Source: Leptospira jelokensis
Lineage (GTDB): Bacteria > Spirochaetota > Leptospiria > Leptospirales > Leptospiraceae
DNA: 38,318 nucleotides
NCBI RefSeq assembly: GCF_004769635.1
Contig: NZ_RQGH01000029.1
Coordinates: 1 to 38,318 of the forward strand
Direction: 5' to 3'
Part shown: positions 14,946 to 23,764 of the stretch, piece after piece
Numbering within the stretch: position 1 is the stretch's first letter
How the letters are laid out: each line of letters opens with the position of its first letter
Made by a program: the position numbers and the translations under genes
Notes under the pieces: generated by a model
What the model was told of the DNA's origin: nothing
The model's database searches: none
What the model saw: the letters and a program-made list of their open reading frames with translations, nothing else

Positions 14946-16049
14946 TTAAGCCATTTCGAGATTGGATCTTACTTCTTCGTAATTGAGGTTACGCCTAACA
15001 GGACGAAAGCCACCTTCCAAAAGAAATTTTCTTGCCTCTTTTTCCGTTTTCAAACCAAACGAACGCAGAACATTTTCTTCAATCACAACAGAAGAGATAT
15101 CATCAGCTCCCGAATAAAGAGCCAGTTGCCCAACCCCTTTCCCAAGTACCATCACGGATGTTTCGATGTGTTGGATGTTATCTAAAAAAATACGGCAAAT
15201 TCCAAGAACCTTCAAGTATTCATGCGTTGGGACAGGTCTCACTTTGAATCGTTTGGTTTGCGGTTGGAAGGTCCAAGGGATAAAGGATAAAAATCCACCG
15301 GTTCTGTCTTGTAAGTCCCTGACCACTTGTAAGTGTTCAATGACCTCTTCTTCCGTTTCTTCCGATCCGAACACAATATTGGCGGATCCTTTCAAACCCA
15401 CTTCATGGCAAGTTTCCATTGCACGCACCCATTCAGCCACAGAGGCTTTTTTGGGAGAGATGATTTGGCGCATCCTTTCCGTAAGAATTTCTGCCCCAGC
15501 CCCTGGCACAGAATCAAGACCTGCCTCTTTTAAAATGAGTAATACTTCTCTCAGGGGTTTTCCCGTGATGGATTCCAAATTGATCACTTCCACAGGGGAA
15601 AAGGCTCGGATATGCATTTGGGGGTATTTTGTTTTGATCGTTCTGATCACATCGAGATAGTAGTCGAAGGGAAGTTCTGGGTAGACCCCACCTTGCAAAA
15701 ACATTTGGTCGGCGCCTTCTTCCATGGCATAGTCCATCTTTTGTAAGATGTCTTCCTTTGAGAGTACGTACCCTTTGCCATTCCCGATTTCATCCATAAA
15801 GGAACAGAAATTGCACTCTACATTGCAGTAGTTTGTGTAATTCACGACCCGAAACATGGTGTAACTTGCCTCTGTATGGGGCCTTACCTTTTCCCGTAAG
15901 AATCGGGCCACCATCTGGATTTTTAGAAAATCACCTTCTTTGTAGAGAATGAGGGCTTCGTTTGGAGAGATCCGTTTGCCTTCCACGGCTTTGAGTAGGA
16001 CGACATCAGCAGGGTCATTTGGGTTCAGGGAAAAGGAGGTTACGTTCAT
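14946..16049 (-). CDS. mqnC: Cyclic dehypoxanthinyl futalosine synthase (menaquinone synthesis)
   Basis: This radical SAM enzyme converts dehypoxanthinyl futalosine to its cyclic form in the futalosine route to menaquinone. With the ATG at 16049 it has 367 residues, near the family norm. The cluster motif is Cys75-x3-Cys79-x2-Cys82 (CNVECNFC). Other MqnC marks are [41 protein letters not shown] and [14 protein letters not shown]. Earlier in-frame ATGs at 16163 and 16115 would add 38 or 22 basic residues not expected in the family and have no good ribosome binding site. The 16049 start has AGGTAGAG just upstream. Aminofutalosine synthase (MqnE) and CofH are related, but the IPWTFQP and GADDISS segments favour MqnC. 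It is divergent from the Fe-S oxidoreductase gene. Confidence 0.85.
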   Translation of the reverse strand: MNVTSFSLNPNDPADVVLLKAVEGKRISPNEALILYKEGDFLKIQMVARFLREKVRPHTEASYTMFRVVNYTNYCNVECNFCSFMDEIGNGKGYVLSKEDILQKMDYAMEEGADQMFLQGGVYPELPFDYYLDVIRTIKTKYPQMHIRAFSPVEVINLESITGKPLREVLLILKEAGLDSVPGAGAEILTERMRQIISPKKASVAEWVRAMETCHEVGLKGSANIVFGSEETEEEVIEHLQVVRDLQDRTGGFLSFIPWTFQPQTKRFKVRPVPTHEYLKVLGICRIFLDNIQHIETSVMVLGKGVGQLALYSGADDISSVVIEENVLRSFGLKTEKEARKFLLEGGFRPVRRNLNYEEVRSNLEMA

Positions 16050-16120
16050 ATCTCTACCTACTTGGACAGGAAATCTTCTGATAGATCCCTGTAAAAACCG
16101 AATTTTCCTGGACATTGATT

Positions 16121-16140
16121 TTTCTATAGAAATCCTAGGA
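16121..16140. promoter_or_regulatory. Two adjacent palindromes in the mqnC / Fe-S oxidoreductase divergent region
   Basis: TTTCTATAGAAA (16121-16132, perfect 12 bp) abuts TCCTAGGA (16133-16140, perfect 8 bp). They lie 32-51 bases before the Fe-S gene start and about 70-90 bases before the mqnC start. They could be a shared operator. No regulator gene is adjacent, so this rests on symmetry alone. Confidence 0.3.
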
Positions 16141-16171
16141 AATACCAAACACCTTAAGGGCATAAATATAA

Positions 16172-18274
16172 ATGGATATCGGAAGAATTCTCTTTCACCT
16201 ATTATTCACAGCTTTTTTCGTCGTGGCAAACGTAGTGTTTGTCCGCGCTATCCTTTACAGGCTCGGATTGATCTTCAATGGTCGTCCTGCATTCTTTAAC
16301 GAAGATGCAAAAAAGAACCTGAACATCGGATTTCGTTTAAAAAGTTTTTTTATAAACGTAATCTTACAAAAGAAAAACTTCCGTGAACCAGTACGTGGGA
16401 TCATGCACGCGTTTGTTTTTTATGGATTTATCGTGTATACAATCCATACAACAAGCCAAATGATCGCCGGTGTCTTTGGTTATGCCATGGAAGACCCTTA
16501 CCAATTTGCATTGCCAAATTTTTTATTCGGCGAATCAGCAAACCACCTCTATGAACAAACAGTAAACTATGTTTCCATTTTAGTATTAACTGGTCTTGGG
16601 TTTTTTGCTTGGAGACGTTGGATCAAAAAAGCAAAAGGATTGGATGTTCATTCTCCAGCATCTGCCATTGTGATCAGTATGATTGCGACTCTTATGGTCA
16701 CAACCTTACTTGGCAATGGTGCCAAAACAGTGGCAGCAACCTATTACACTCATGCAGGATTCATTGACGGTGCGATTGGAAAACTTTGGGAATCTGTGGG
16801 AGTGGCAAACTCTTCAGCAGATGTCGTGTTCCAAATCATGTGGTGGGGCCACATCATCACGGTATTCTCTTTTATGTTGTATGTTCCTACATCCAAACAT
16901 GCCCACTTAATCTTTGCTCCGTTCAACTACTTCCTAGCAACAGACACTCCAAAAGGCCAACTTTCGAAACTGAATTTGGATGATGAAAATGCAGTTTGGG
17001 GATCAAACCGTGTGGAAGATTTCCCTTGGCCGAATCTTCTCGATGGCATGTCTTGTATCGAATGTGGTCGCTGCCAAGTGGAATGCCCAGCAAACCGAAC
17101 TGGTAAAGTTTTAAATCCTAAAGCAATCATCGTAGAACTCAAACACCAAATGTTAGAGAAAATGCCTGAAGTGGCAGCAGCTCGTGCTGGCAAAACTCCA
17201 GAAGAAGCAGCAGAAGCTGTGGCAGCTCTTGAAACTGGTGTCATCAATTCACACGAAGGCCTAAGTGAAGAAGCACTCTGGGGATGTACAACTTGTTATG
17301 CGTGTGTAGAAGCTTGCCCTGTTGGAAACAACCAAGTGAATGCCATCATTGAAATGCGTCGCCACCTAGTATTAGCAGAATCTAAAATGAGCCCTGAACT
17401 CCAAAAAGCATTCACAAACATGGAAAACAATTCCAATCCATGGGGTGTTGGTGCGCACACAAGAGCAGATTGGGCAGAAGGCTTAAACGTAAAAGTCCTT
17501 TCAGAAGCAGAAGATAAAAACGTAGATGTACTCTACTGGGTAGGATGTGCGGGGGCTTTTGACGAAAGGAACAAAAAGATCTCTCGTGACTTTGTGAAAA
17601 TCATGCAAAAAGCAGATGTCAACTTTGGTATCCTTGGAACAGAAGAAGGATGTTCAGGAGATTCTGCAAGACGTGGTGGTAACGAGTACCTCTACCAAAC
17701 GTTAGCACAAACCAACGTGGACACAATCAACGGTTATGGAATTAAAAAAATCGTAACTGCTTGCCCACACTGTTACAACACAATCAAAAACGAATACCCA
17801 CAATTTGGTGGTAACTTCGAAGTCATCCACCACTCGGAATACATCAACCAACTTTCCAAAGAAGGGAAAATTGATGTAAAAGTGGCTGATGATGCAAACA
17901 CTGGGAAGTATACTTACCATGACTCTTGTTACATTGGTCGTTATAACAATAATTACGATAACCCTCGTGATGTTGTGAAAAAGGTTTCCGGTGGAAAGAT
18001 TGAGGAAGCGGTAGACCATCACTCCAAAGGACTTTGTTGTGGTGCAGGTGGTGCGCAGTACTGGATGGAAGAACACGTGGATGAATCCAATCCTGAAAGT
18101 ATGCGAGTGAATAGCAAACGTACAGGACAACTCCTTGATACAGGTGCTACAACCATCGCTACTGCTTGTCCATTCTGTATCACGATGATCACAGATGGTG
18201 TCAAAGCTGCGGAAAAAATTGATTCCGTAAAAGTAAAAGACATCGCGGAACTTGTAGCCGAAAATATCGACTAA
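16172..18274 (+). CDS. Membrane-bound heterodisulfide-reductase-like Fe-S oxidoreductase
   Basis: This 700-residue protein combines an N-terminal NarI-like membrane domain (about five hydrophobic segments to residue 240, with His79, His92, His227 and other candidate haem b ligands), two [4Fe-4S] ferredoxin motifs (Cys295/298/301/305 and Cys372/375/378/382) and two CCG domains. The first CCG domain has C459 and C531-x2-C534. The second has C586, C622-C623 and C666-x2-C669. This HdrE+HdrD/GlpC-type fusion passes electrons between a cytosolic donor and the quinone pool. Relatives near etfAB are thought to link electron-transfer flavoprotein from acyl-CoA oxidation to menaquinone. No etf gene is in view, so the partner is unproved. 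Divergence from mqnC fits a menaquinone-linked role. Confidence 0.85.
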   Translation: MDIGRILFHLLFTAFFVVANVVFVRAILYRLGLIFNGRPAFFNEDAKKNLNIGFRLKSFFINVILQKKNFREPVRGIMHAFVFYGFIVYTIHTTSQMIAGVFGYAMEDPYQFALPNFLFGESANHLYEQTVNYVSILVLTGLGFFAWRRWIKKAKGLDVHSPASAIVISMIATLMVTTLLGNGAKTVAATYYTHAGFIDGAIGKLWESVGVANSSADVVFQIMWWGHIITVFSFMLYVPTSKHAHLIFAPFNYFLATDTPKGQLSKLNLDDENAVWGSNRVEDFPWPNLLDGMSCIECGRCQVECPANRTGKVLNPKAIIVELKHQMLEKMPEVAAARAGKTPEEAAEAVAALETGVINSHEGLSEEALWGCTTCYACVEACPVGNNQVNAIIEMRRHLVLAESKMSPELQKAFTNMENNSNPWGVGAHTRADWAEGLNVKVLSEAEDKNVDVLYWVGCAGAFDERNKKISRDFVKIMQKADVNFGILGTEEGCSGDSARRGGNEYLYQTLAQTNVDTINGYGIKKIVTACPHCYNTIKNEYPQFGGNFEVIHHSEYINQLSKEGKIDVKVADDANTGKYTYHDSCYIGRYNNNYDNPRDVVKKVSGGKIEEAVDHHSKGLCCGAGGAQYWMEEHVDESNPESMRVNSKRTGQLLDTGATTIATACPFCITMITDGVKAAEKIDSVKVKDIAELVAENID

Positions 18275-18298
18275 CAAAACGAACGTTTTGAGGATACT

Positions 18299-19189
18299 AT
18301 GAATTTTCAAATCTACCTCAAAACGTTGACTCGGTTTCTAACAGAAAGGTGGAGGGTTCCTTCCACCTTTTTTGTTTTGAATCAAATTCATACTTTCCAT
18401 TTTAAAACTTGTTTTCTTCTGATTTTTTCTTTCCAACTTACAGCGATTTACCCTGAATCGAAAAAAAACATCCTACCTCCAGAAGGTGATGGGATCACCA
18501 TCATTGTGGAAAAAGGCCAAACCTTAAGCATCATTTCCAAAACCTACTTAGACGATCCAAGAAAATGGAAGGAACTCCTCAAATCCAATCAAATTGACAA
18601 TCCCAACCTGATCATTCCTGGAATGAAATTATGGATCCCAAAAAGTTTAGGGAAGAAACCACTCGCCGACTTACAACGATTTTCTGGTGTGACAGAAGTA
18701 TTAAAAATCTCACAAAAACAAAATGATTGGGCGAAAGCAACAAACGGAGAAGGACTGTACGCAAAAGACGAAGTGAGAACTCTCAAAGATTCAGAAGCAC
18801 AGTTCTTATTCCTTTCAGGGTCACGATTCGAAATTACAGAAAATAGCCATGTCATAATGGAACGTGGCAAAACAGAAACGGAACCAGATGAACTATTTTT
18901 AAGACAAGGGAGAATTCGCTCCCTGATCCCAAAATCAAAAGCACCAAACCAGAAGATGTTTTTACTCAAAACAGAATCAGCTGAGTCTGTTGTCAAAGGT
19001 ACTGACTTTCTCACAGAAGTGGATGGCAGTGGGAATACAACTCTTAGTTGTTACGATGGTGCTGTTTCTGTAACTGCTGAAAAAGTCACCGTACAAGTAA
19101 ACGCCGGTTTCGCTACTTATGTGGAAAAAGGAAAAGCCCCTCTAAAACCCTTCGCCGTTCCTAACCCTCCTATCCCTGAAAACAAATGA
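18299..19189 (+). CDS. LysM- and FecR-domain exported protein
   Basis: The protein has a hydrophobic export segment (CFLLIFSFQLTAIY), a LysM domain (ITIIVEKGQTLSIISKTYL through NLIIPGMKLWIP, the peptidoglycan-binding fold) and a FecR-type beta domain (WAKATNGEGLYAKDEVRT to the C-terminus). It is likely a periplasmic or wall-associated scaffold. The start is uncertain. The ATG at 18299 has GAGGA four bases upstream, but it puts about 35 residues before the export segment, and an intrinsic terminator lies inside that stretch. A TTG at 18377 would give a normal signal peptide but has no visible ribosome binding site. The stop overlaps the next ATG by 4 nt (ATGA). Confidence 0.75.
   Translation: MNFQIYLKTLTRFLTERWRVPSTFFVLNQIHTFHFKTCFLLIFSFQLTAIYPESKKNILPPEGDGITIIVEKGQTLSIISKTYLDDPRKWKELLKSNQIDNPNLIIPGMKLWIPKSLGKKPLADLQRFSGVTEVLKISQKQNDWAKATNGEGLYAKDEVRTLKDSEAQFLFLSGSRFEITENSHVIMERGKTETEPDELFLRQGRIRSLIPKSKAPNQKMFLLKTESAESVVKGTDFLTEVDGSGNTTLSCYDGAVSVTAEKVTVQVNAGFATYVEKGKAPLKPFAVPNPPIPENK
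18345..18379 (+). terminator. Rho-independent terminator of the Fe-S oxidoreductase gene, inside the next open frame
   Basis: AAAGGTGGA (18345-18353) pairs with TCCACCTTT (18362-18370), and inner G-C pairs extend the stem. A T-rich tail (TTTTTTTGTTTTG) follows. It stands about 70 bases after the stop of the Fe-S gene but within the 5' part of the frame that begins at ATG 18299. Confidence 0.8.
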
Positions 19190-20112
19190 ATGTTAGGTTA
19201 TGCAAACTCAAAATCGTTTGTCTTTTGTGCTTTAGCTTTGGTTTTTCCAATTCTTTAATCTCTAAACAAATCCAATTTACATTGGTTCCCGATCGGGAGG
19301 ACATCATCCAGTATGAATTAGAACTCTGGAAATCTGACCAAATGGATTCGGAAATTCCGTTCCGAGTTTTATCAAATCCTGGACCAATCAATTTATTTAT
19401 CCCGGATGGGTATGAATACTTTCGCATTCGCGCAGTCGCAAAACGAAAGGTGCGAGGTTATTGGACCGAGTTGTATGAAGTCAATTCCTTTGGAAAAAAA
19501 CCAAAAGCCCGGGAAACAGCTGTCGCAAAGGTCCCTGTGAAAACAGATGTCCTTGTTCCCATCCAAACCAAAGATGGTAATTCGGAATTATTTTTAACTT
19601 CTAAACAAATCACCATCGTTCCCACCACCATCACCAAACAGTTTAAGGTTCGTTACCGAGTGAATGGTGGCATTTGGCAAACCACGCAGTCGCCTCATAT
19701 GGATTTTCCAAAGGATGGGAATTACCGCTTAGAATATAAAGTGACAAATGAATTGGGTGTTTCCGATGGAATGCAAATTTGGGAGTTTAAAGTGGACCAA
19801 ACGCCACCCGAATCAAAACTTTCGTTTCAAAACCCACCTTTTTCGACAAAACAAACCAATTTTGTATCACCAAACAATCGTTTGGTCATCCAATCCAAGG
19901 ATTTAGGTTCTGGAATTGGTTCCATCCGTTATCGTTATGTTTGTGATGGAGGGAGTCTTTCTGAATATTTGATTTGGAATGAGGAATCAAACAAAGAGCT
20001 CTATTCAATTTGCCCAGGAAATTTTCGGTTGGAAGTGAGTGCCATTGACCGATTGGGTAACGAAGAGATTCCGAAAACCATTGATTTTAAAAGAACGTCC
20101 AAAGTCCCATAG
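19186..20112 (+). CDS. Exported protein with OmpL47-like beta repeats
   Basis: This 308-residue protein has a signal peptide (MNVRLCKLKIVCLLCFSFGFSNS). The middle and C-terminal parts hold two copies of a pattern seen in OmpL47-type Leptospira surface proteins: (V/I)RYR with W or G, then DG or PGNxRLE(Y/V), then GN or GVS and a closing strand. Copy one ends VDQTPPES. Copy two ends RLGNEEIPKTIDF. It is probably periplasmic or at the outer membrane. ATG overlaps the stop of the LysM/FecR gene (ATGA), and the phosphatase gene begins one base after its TAG, so the three genes form one unit. No catalytic motif seen. Confidence 0.65.
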   Translation: MNVRLCKLKIVCLLCFSFGFSNSLISKQIQFTLVPDREDIIQYELELWKSDQMDSEIPFRVLSNPGPINLFIPDGYEYFRIRAVAKRKVRGYWTELYEVNSFGKKPKARETAVAKVPVKTDVLVPIQTKDGNSELFLTSKQITIVPTTITKQFKVRYRVNGGIWQTTQSPHMDFPKDGNYRLEYKVTNELGVSDGMQIWEFKVDQTPPESKLSFQNPPFSTKQTNFVSPNNRLVIQSKDLGSGIGSIRYRYVCDGGSLSEYLIWNEESNKELYSICPGNFRLEVSAIDRLGNEEIPKTIDFKRTSKVP

Positions 20113-20113
20113 T

Positions 20114-22042
20114 ATGGCATCTTCTTTGGAGAAAATTCAGTTTTTACTCTCTAATTTTCTTTTTGTTGTAAGGTCCAAATCATTTTTAAAGTTATTCTTT
20201 TCTCTCTTTCTTTTTCTTATCTTACCTTACAGTTTGATCGTTGGCAGGATGATTTACAGGGAGTATAAAGATGCATTGGATTGGAACCAAAGATTCCAAC
20301 TCATCCGAATCCAATTATTGGCCATTGACATTGAAAACCAAATCAGAGAAACATTGGAAAAAGATTTTTCCGAAGGAAATTCTAACTCTTTCTCTCTGCG
20401 CTCCCTCTCGGAACTCAAGTCCCTTTGCCCGAATTTCATTTTAGAAAATCAATTTTCCTACCAAATCCTCCAATGCGAAAGAAAGGGAATTCTGAATTCT
20501 TATTTTTTAGAGTCCAAAGGCAGCGGTTTTCGTTTGCATACCAGTGCATTCCTGGAAGATGCCCTTCTCCTTTCTTCTTTTAGTGATCCGAACGAAGGAT
20601 TATTTTTACTCAACCAAGCTGGCGATTATGGAATTTCAGGATTTATAGAAGACCAATTCCTTGTATCAAACGAATGGAAAGAATTGGTGAGACCTTCGTT
20701 ACAAACAAATTCCAATGTTCCAACTCTTAAACAAGTGGAAAAAGAGGAACTAGGTTATTTTCTTGTGGGAATTCCTCTTTATGGTATGCCCATTCACCTT
20801 TTTGTCGTGAGTCCGATCCATTTAGTGCTCCAACCCATTTTGGATTCATTACAAGCAAATTTAACAACACTTGTTGGGATACTTACGCTTACATTTATAA
20901 TTTCAATTGTAATCTCTCTACGAGAAATTGAATCAAAACAAAAATTAACATTAATTCTCAATGAATTCCCATATGCGGCCATTTTATACGATTCTTTGGG
21001 AGAAGTGCTTTTAGAGAATCCCAACATTGAACAAACTTTGAGATTAACAGACGTATATTTATACCAAGAACCATTAAAAACTTGGCTAAAAAAAGAAGTG
21101 ACTTTGTTTCTGAATGAAATCAAAAACCAATCCAAAACAGAAAATCATTCCAAGCCCAATGGCCAAAATATAAAAAAAGATGAATTCGAAGTGATGACGG
21201 TAACAGGGGAGATTCTTTTATTAGAAATCGTTTATCAAATTTGGTACTTTGGAGAAAAAAATAAATTTGCGAGTGGAGCCTTACTTTTAATACAAAACGT
21301 AACCAAAAAACATTTAGAATTTGAAAGGGAAATGGATTACGCCAAGGACCTTCAAAAAAAATACTTACCCAACCAAATCCAATTATTCCCTAGATTTGAT
21401 TATGAAATTTTGTATCGACCTTTGATCCAAGTGGGAGGTGATTATTATGATTATTTAAACTTAGGCAATAATCGTTTTATTTTTGCGATTGGCGATGTCA
21501 TCGGTCATGGAGTGAAGGCTGCGATGATGATGACAGTATTAAAAGTACTTTTCCATCAAATCACTCGGACAGAAACAAATCCCGAAATGATATTACTGAA
21601 AATGAATGAAGGGATCACTTCTCATTTCCCTGACCCATATGCATTTGTTCCCTTTCTTTTTTTACTATTTGATTTGAATGAGAATATTGTTTCCTATGGC
21701 AACGCAGGACACCCTGGTATGGTACATTACTCAGAAACGGAAAGAAATTGTTATGAAAAATTAAACCCTATGTTTGGTATGTTACCAAAATTTAAACCAA
21801 AAGTATTACAATTTCCCATCCAAACAGGAGATCGGTTTCATTTGTTTACCGATGGTTTAAAAGATGTAGAAAATGCGAAAAAAGAAAAAATATGGGATAC
21901 AGAACTTTTGTCTTTTTTTGACAATATGAAAAACAATCATATTTCCTTAGTCAAACAAGAGTTAGATTTTAAAATTCGCTCCTTTTCCGAAGGAAAAGAC
22001 TTACTCGATGACATCACATGGATTGGCATCGATATCATCTAA
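20114..22042 (+). CDS. Membrane PP2C/SpoIIE-type serine/threonine phosphatase with PAS-like domain
   Basis: This 642-residue protein dephosphorylates Ser/Thr proteins, typically anti-sigma-factor antagonists in RsbU/SpoIIE systems. Layout: transmembrane segment 1 (about 25-48), an extracytoplasmic sensor region, segment 2 (about 245-268, LVGILTLTFIISIVISL), a PAS-like region (ILNEFPYAAILYDSLGEVLLENP), a linker helix (EREMDYAKDLQKKYLP) and the phosphatase domain. The metal-binding motifs are present: GGDYYDY, GDVIGHGVKAAMMM, YGNAGHPG, TDGL and DDITWI. The ATG at 20114 follows the upstream stop by one base. The frame is open back to a GTG at 20039, but that would overlap the upstream gene by 74 nt and is unlikely. 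No STAS or anti-sigma gene is nearby. Confidence 0.87.
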   Translation: MASSLEKIQFLLSNFLFVVRSKSFLKLFFSLFLFLILPYSLIVGRMIYREYKDALDWNQRFQLIRIQLLAIDIENQIRETLEKDFSEGNSNSFSLRSLSELKSLCPNFILENQFSYQILQCERKGILNSYFLESKGSGFRLHTSAFLEDALLLSSFSDPNEGLFLLNQAGDYGISGFIEDQFLVSNEWKELVRPSLQTNSNVPTLKQVEKEELGYFLVGIPLYGMPIHLFVVSPIHLVLQPILDSLQANLTTLVGILTLTFIISIVISLREIESKQKLTLILNEFPYAAILYDSLGEVLLENPNIEQTLRLTDVYLYQEPLKTWLKKEVTLFLNEIKNQSKTENHSKPNGQNIKKDEFEVMTVTGEILLLEIVYQIWYFGEKNKFASGALLLIQNVTKKHLEFEREMDYAKDLQKKYLPNQIQLFPRFDYEILYRPLIQVGGDYYDYLNLGNNRFIFAIGDVIGHGVKAAMMMTVLKVLFHQITRTETNPEMILLKMNEGITSHFPDPYAFVPFLFLLFDLNENIVSYGNAGHPGMVHYSETERNCYEKLNPMFGMLPKFKPKVLQFPIQTGDRFHLFTDGLKDVENAKKEKIWDTELLSFFDNMKNNHISLVKQELDFKIRSFSEGKDLLDDITWIGIDII

Positions 22043-23632
22043 TCAATCTTCTAAAGGTGGATTCTCTAATAATTCAATGCCTTCGTTATTTTTTTGAAAA
22101 TAATTCATATCCCATTCCGTATCAAATAACAATGCCATATTCCCAAACAAATCCTCTACCAAATTTGCATTCGATGGAATCTTTGTACGATCTTCCTTTT
22201 TTACCCAACGAGAAATTCCGTAAGGTAAAATATGGATCGAGGTTTCAGCACCGTATTCATCTTTTAGGCGGCGTTGGAACACTTCAAACTGGAGTTTTCC
22301 CATCGCACCAATGATGGGAACACCCCCACCAATCGTTCTTGAAGTGAAGAGGTGTAAAATCCCTTCTTCTGCCAGTTGGTCCAATCCTTTTTTAAAGGAC
22401 TTCAATTGCAGTGTGTCCTTACAAGAAATGGTAGCAAATAACTCCGGGGCAAAACTAGGAAGGGGTCGAAGTGGAGGTGTATTCCCTGTTGAAAGCACAT
22501 CACCAATTTTAAATGTTCCAGGGTTTACAAGACCAATGATATCACCTGGGAATGCTAAATCGACCGTGTTTCGGTCTTGTCCAAAAAAGGCAAAACTAGA
22601 GGACAACTTTACTGGTTTGTCCAATCGGTTATGATTTACGTTGAGCCCTCTTTCAAAAACTCCCGAACAGATCCTTAAAAAAGCAATCCGATCTCGGTGC
22701 GCCTTATTCATGTTAGCCTGCACTTTAAATACAAAAGCACTAAATGGTGCATTCACTGGATCTAAATAATTTCCATCCCGAAGAGGGATATGGTCAGGGC
22801 CTGGTGCGAGTTCTAAAAATTTATTTAAAAAAAGTTCAATTCCAAAGTTGTTCACCGCCGAACCAAAGTAAACTGGTGTTTCCTTTCCAAGTAAAAATGA
22901 ATTTTTGTCTACTCCCCCAATTCCATTTTGCACCAAATCGATTTGTTCTCGGAATGCCTTTACAATTTCTTCATCAAATTGTTCGTCGAGGCTTTTGTCA
23001 CCTGGACCTGCCACTCGAAACCCAGCTTTTTGTTTCCCACCTGGGGTGCGGTCAAACAAATACAATTGTTCGTCTCGCAAATCATACACCCCTTTGAAAT
23101 CAAAACCTGTACCGAGTGGCCATACATCCGGAACAGCCTTGATGCCGAGCACCTTTTCAATTTCGTCGAGGAGTGCATAGAGGTCCTTTGTTGGACGGTC
23201 CATCTTGTTGATAAAGGTGATGATGGGAATGCCTCGGTCCCGACAAACTCGGAACAATTTGATTGTTTGCGGTTCCACTCCTTTTCCAGCATCCAAAACC
23301 ATGACCGCAGTATCGGCTGCCATAAGCGTTCGGTAGGTATCCTCGGAAAAGTCTTCGTGGCCTGGTGTATCAAGAAGATTTAGGATGTTATTTTTGTATT
23401 CAAACTGTAAAGCAGCGGAAGTGATGGAGATTCCCCTTTCCTTTTCCATAGCCATCCAGTCAGAAGTTGCCGATTTTCCCTCTTTTTTTGCCTTCACTGC
23501 CCCCGCCAGTTGGATCGCACCCCCGTACAAGAGGAGTTTTTCTGTGAGCGTCGTTTTCCCCGCATCGGGATGGGCAATGATCGCAAACGTTTTTCGGCGA
23601 TTGACTTCTTTTTCTATGGTATCAGGGGACAT
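22043..23632 (-). CDS. prfC: Peptide chain release factor 3
   Basis: This 529-residue translational GTPase removes RF1/RF2 from the ribosome after peptide release. The G motifs are G1 AHPDAGKTT (20-28), the switch I region ERGISIT, G3 DTPGHEDF (88-95) and G4 NKMD (142-145). The RF3 C-terminal domains follow (VPIIGAMGKLQFEVFQRRL), and length equals E. coli RF3. Its stop abuts the stop of the convergent phosphatase gene with no intervening base, so termination signals must lie inside the opposing genes. Confidence 0.97.
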   Translation of the reverse strand: MSPDTIEKEVNRRKTFAIIAHPDAGKTTLTEKLLLYGGAIQLAGAVKAKKEGKSATSDWMAMEKERGISITSAALQFEYKNNILNLLDTPGHEDFSEDTYRTLMAADTAVMVLDAGKGVEPQTIKLFRVCRDRGIPIITFINKMDRPTKDLYALLDEIEKVLGIKAVPDVWPLGTGFDFKGVYDLRDEQLYLFDRTPGGKQKAGFRVAGPGDKSLDEQFDEEIVKAFREQIDLVQNGIGGVDKNSFLLGKETPVYFGSAVNNFGIELFLNKFLELAPGPDHIPLRDGNYLDPVNAPFSAFVFKVQANMNKAHRDRIAFLRICSGVFERGLNVNHNRLDKPVKLSSSFAFFGQDRNTVDLAFPGDIIGLVNPGTFKIGDVLSTGNTPPLRPLPSFAPELFATISCKDTLQLKSFKKGLDQLAEEGILHLFTSRTIGGGVPIIGAMGKLQFEVFQRRLKDEYGAETSIHILPYGISRWVKKEDRTKIPSNANLVEDLFGNMALLFDTEWDMNYFQKNNEGIELLENPPLED

Positions 23633-23644
23633 AATAACAATTCC

Positions 23645-23672
23645 ATCTTAGCCAAATTGGCGAATCTGTCGA
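23645..23672 (-). promoter_or_regulatory. Candidate prfC promoter with inverted repeat in the spacer
   Basis: On the minus strand TCGACA (23672-23667) and TAAGAT (23650-23645) are 16 bases apart. The spacer contains GCCAA-A-TTGGC (23651-23661), an 11-base inverted repeat directly upstream of the -10 box, which could bind a repressor. Box quality is moderate. Confidence 0.3.
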
Positions 23673-23712
23673 GAATAAAGAGGGCAAGCTCCCCTGAACC
23701 AAAAGGAAGGGG

Positions 23713-23741
23713 TTGACTTGTGGATTATGTCCCATTAAATT
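23713..23741 (+). promoter_or_regulatory. Sigma70-type promoter of the NHL/VWA and TPR gene pair
   Basis: TTGACT (23713-23718), a 17-base spacer and TAAATT (23736-23741) predict a start near 23748. A GTG at 23720 lies inside this promoter and so cannot be the start codon. That supports the TTG at 23765. Confidence 0.6.
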
Positions 23742-23764
23742 GGGGGACAGAGGGAGAGTTTTTT

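Noticed and set aside
15166..15660. 164-codon plus-strand frame opposite mqnC
   Set aside because: Antisense to the radical SAM core; no plausible domain or ribosome binding site.
16050..16163. 38-residue N-terminal extension of MqnC from ATG 16163
   Set aside because: The extension is not family-like, has no good ribosome binding site and would occupy most of the divergent promoter region.
17702..18310. 202-codon open frame on the minus strand opposite the Fe-S oxidoreductase gene
   Set aside because: It lies wholly antisense to well-conserved Cys motifs, shows biased hydrophobic composition typical of a shadow frame and has no family resemblance.
22928..23383. Plus-strand frames of 91-151 codons opposite prfC
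   Set aside because: Shadows of the conserved GTPase domain; composition is not protein-like.
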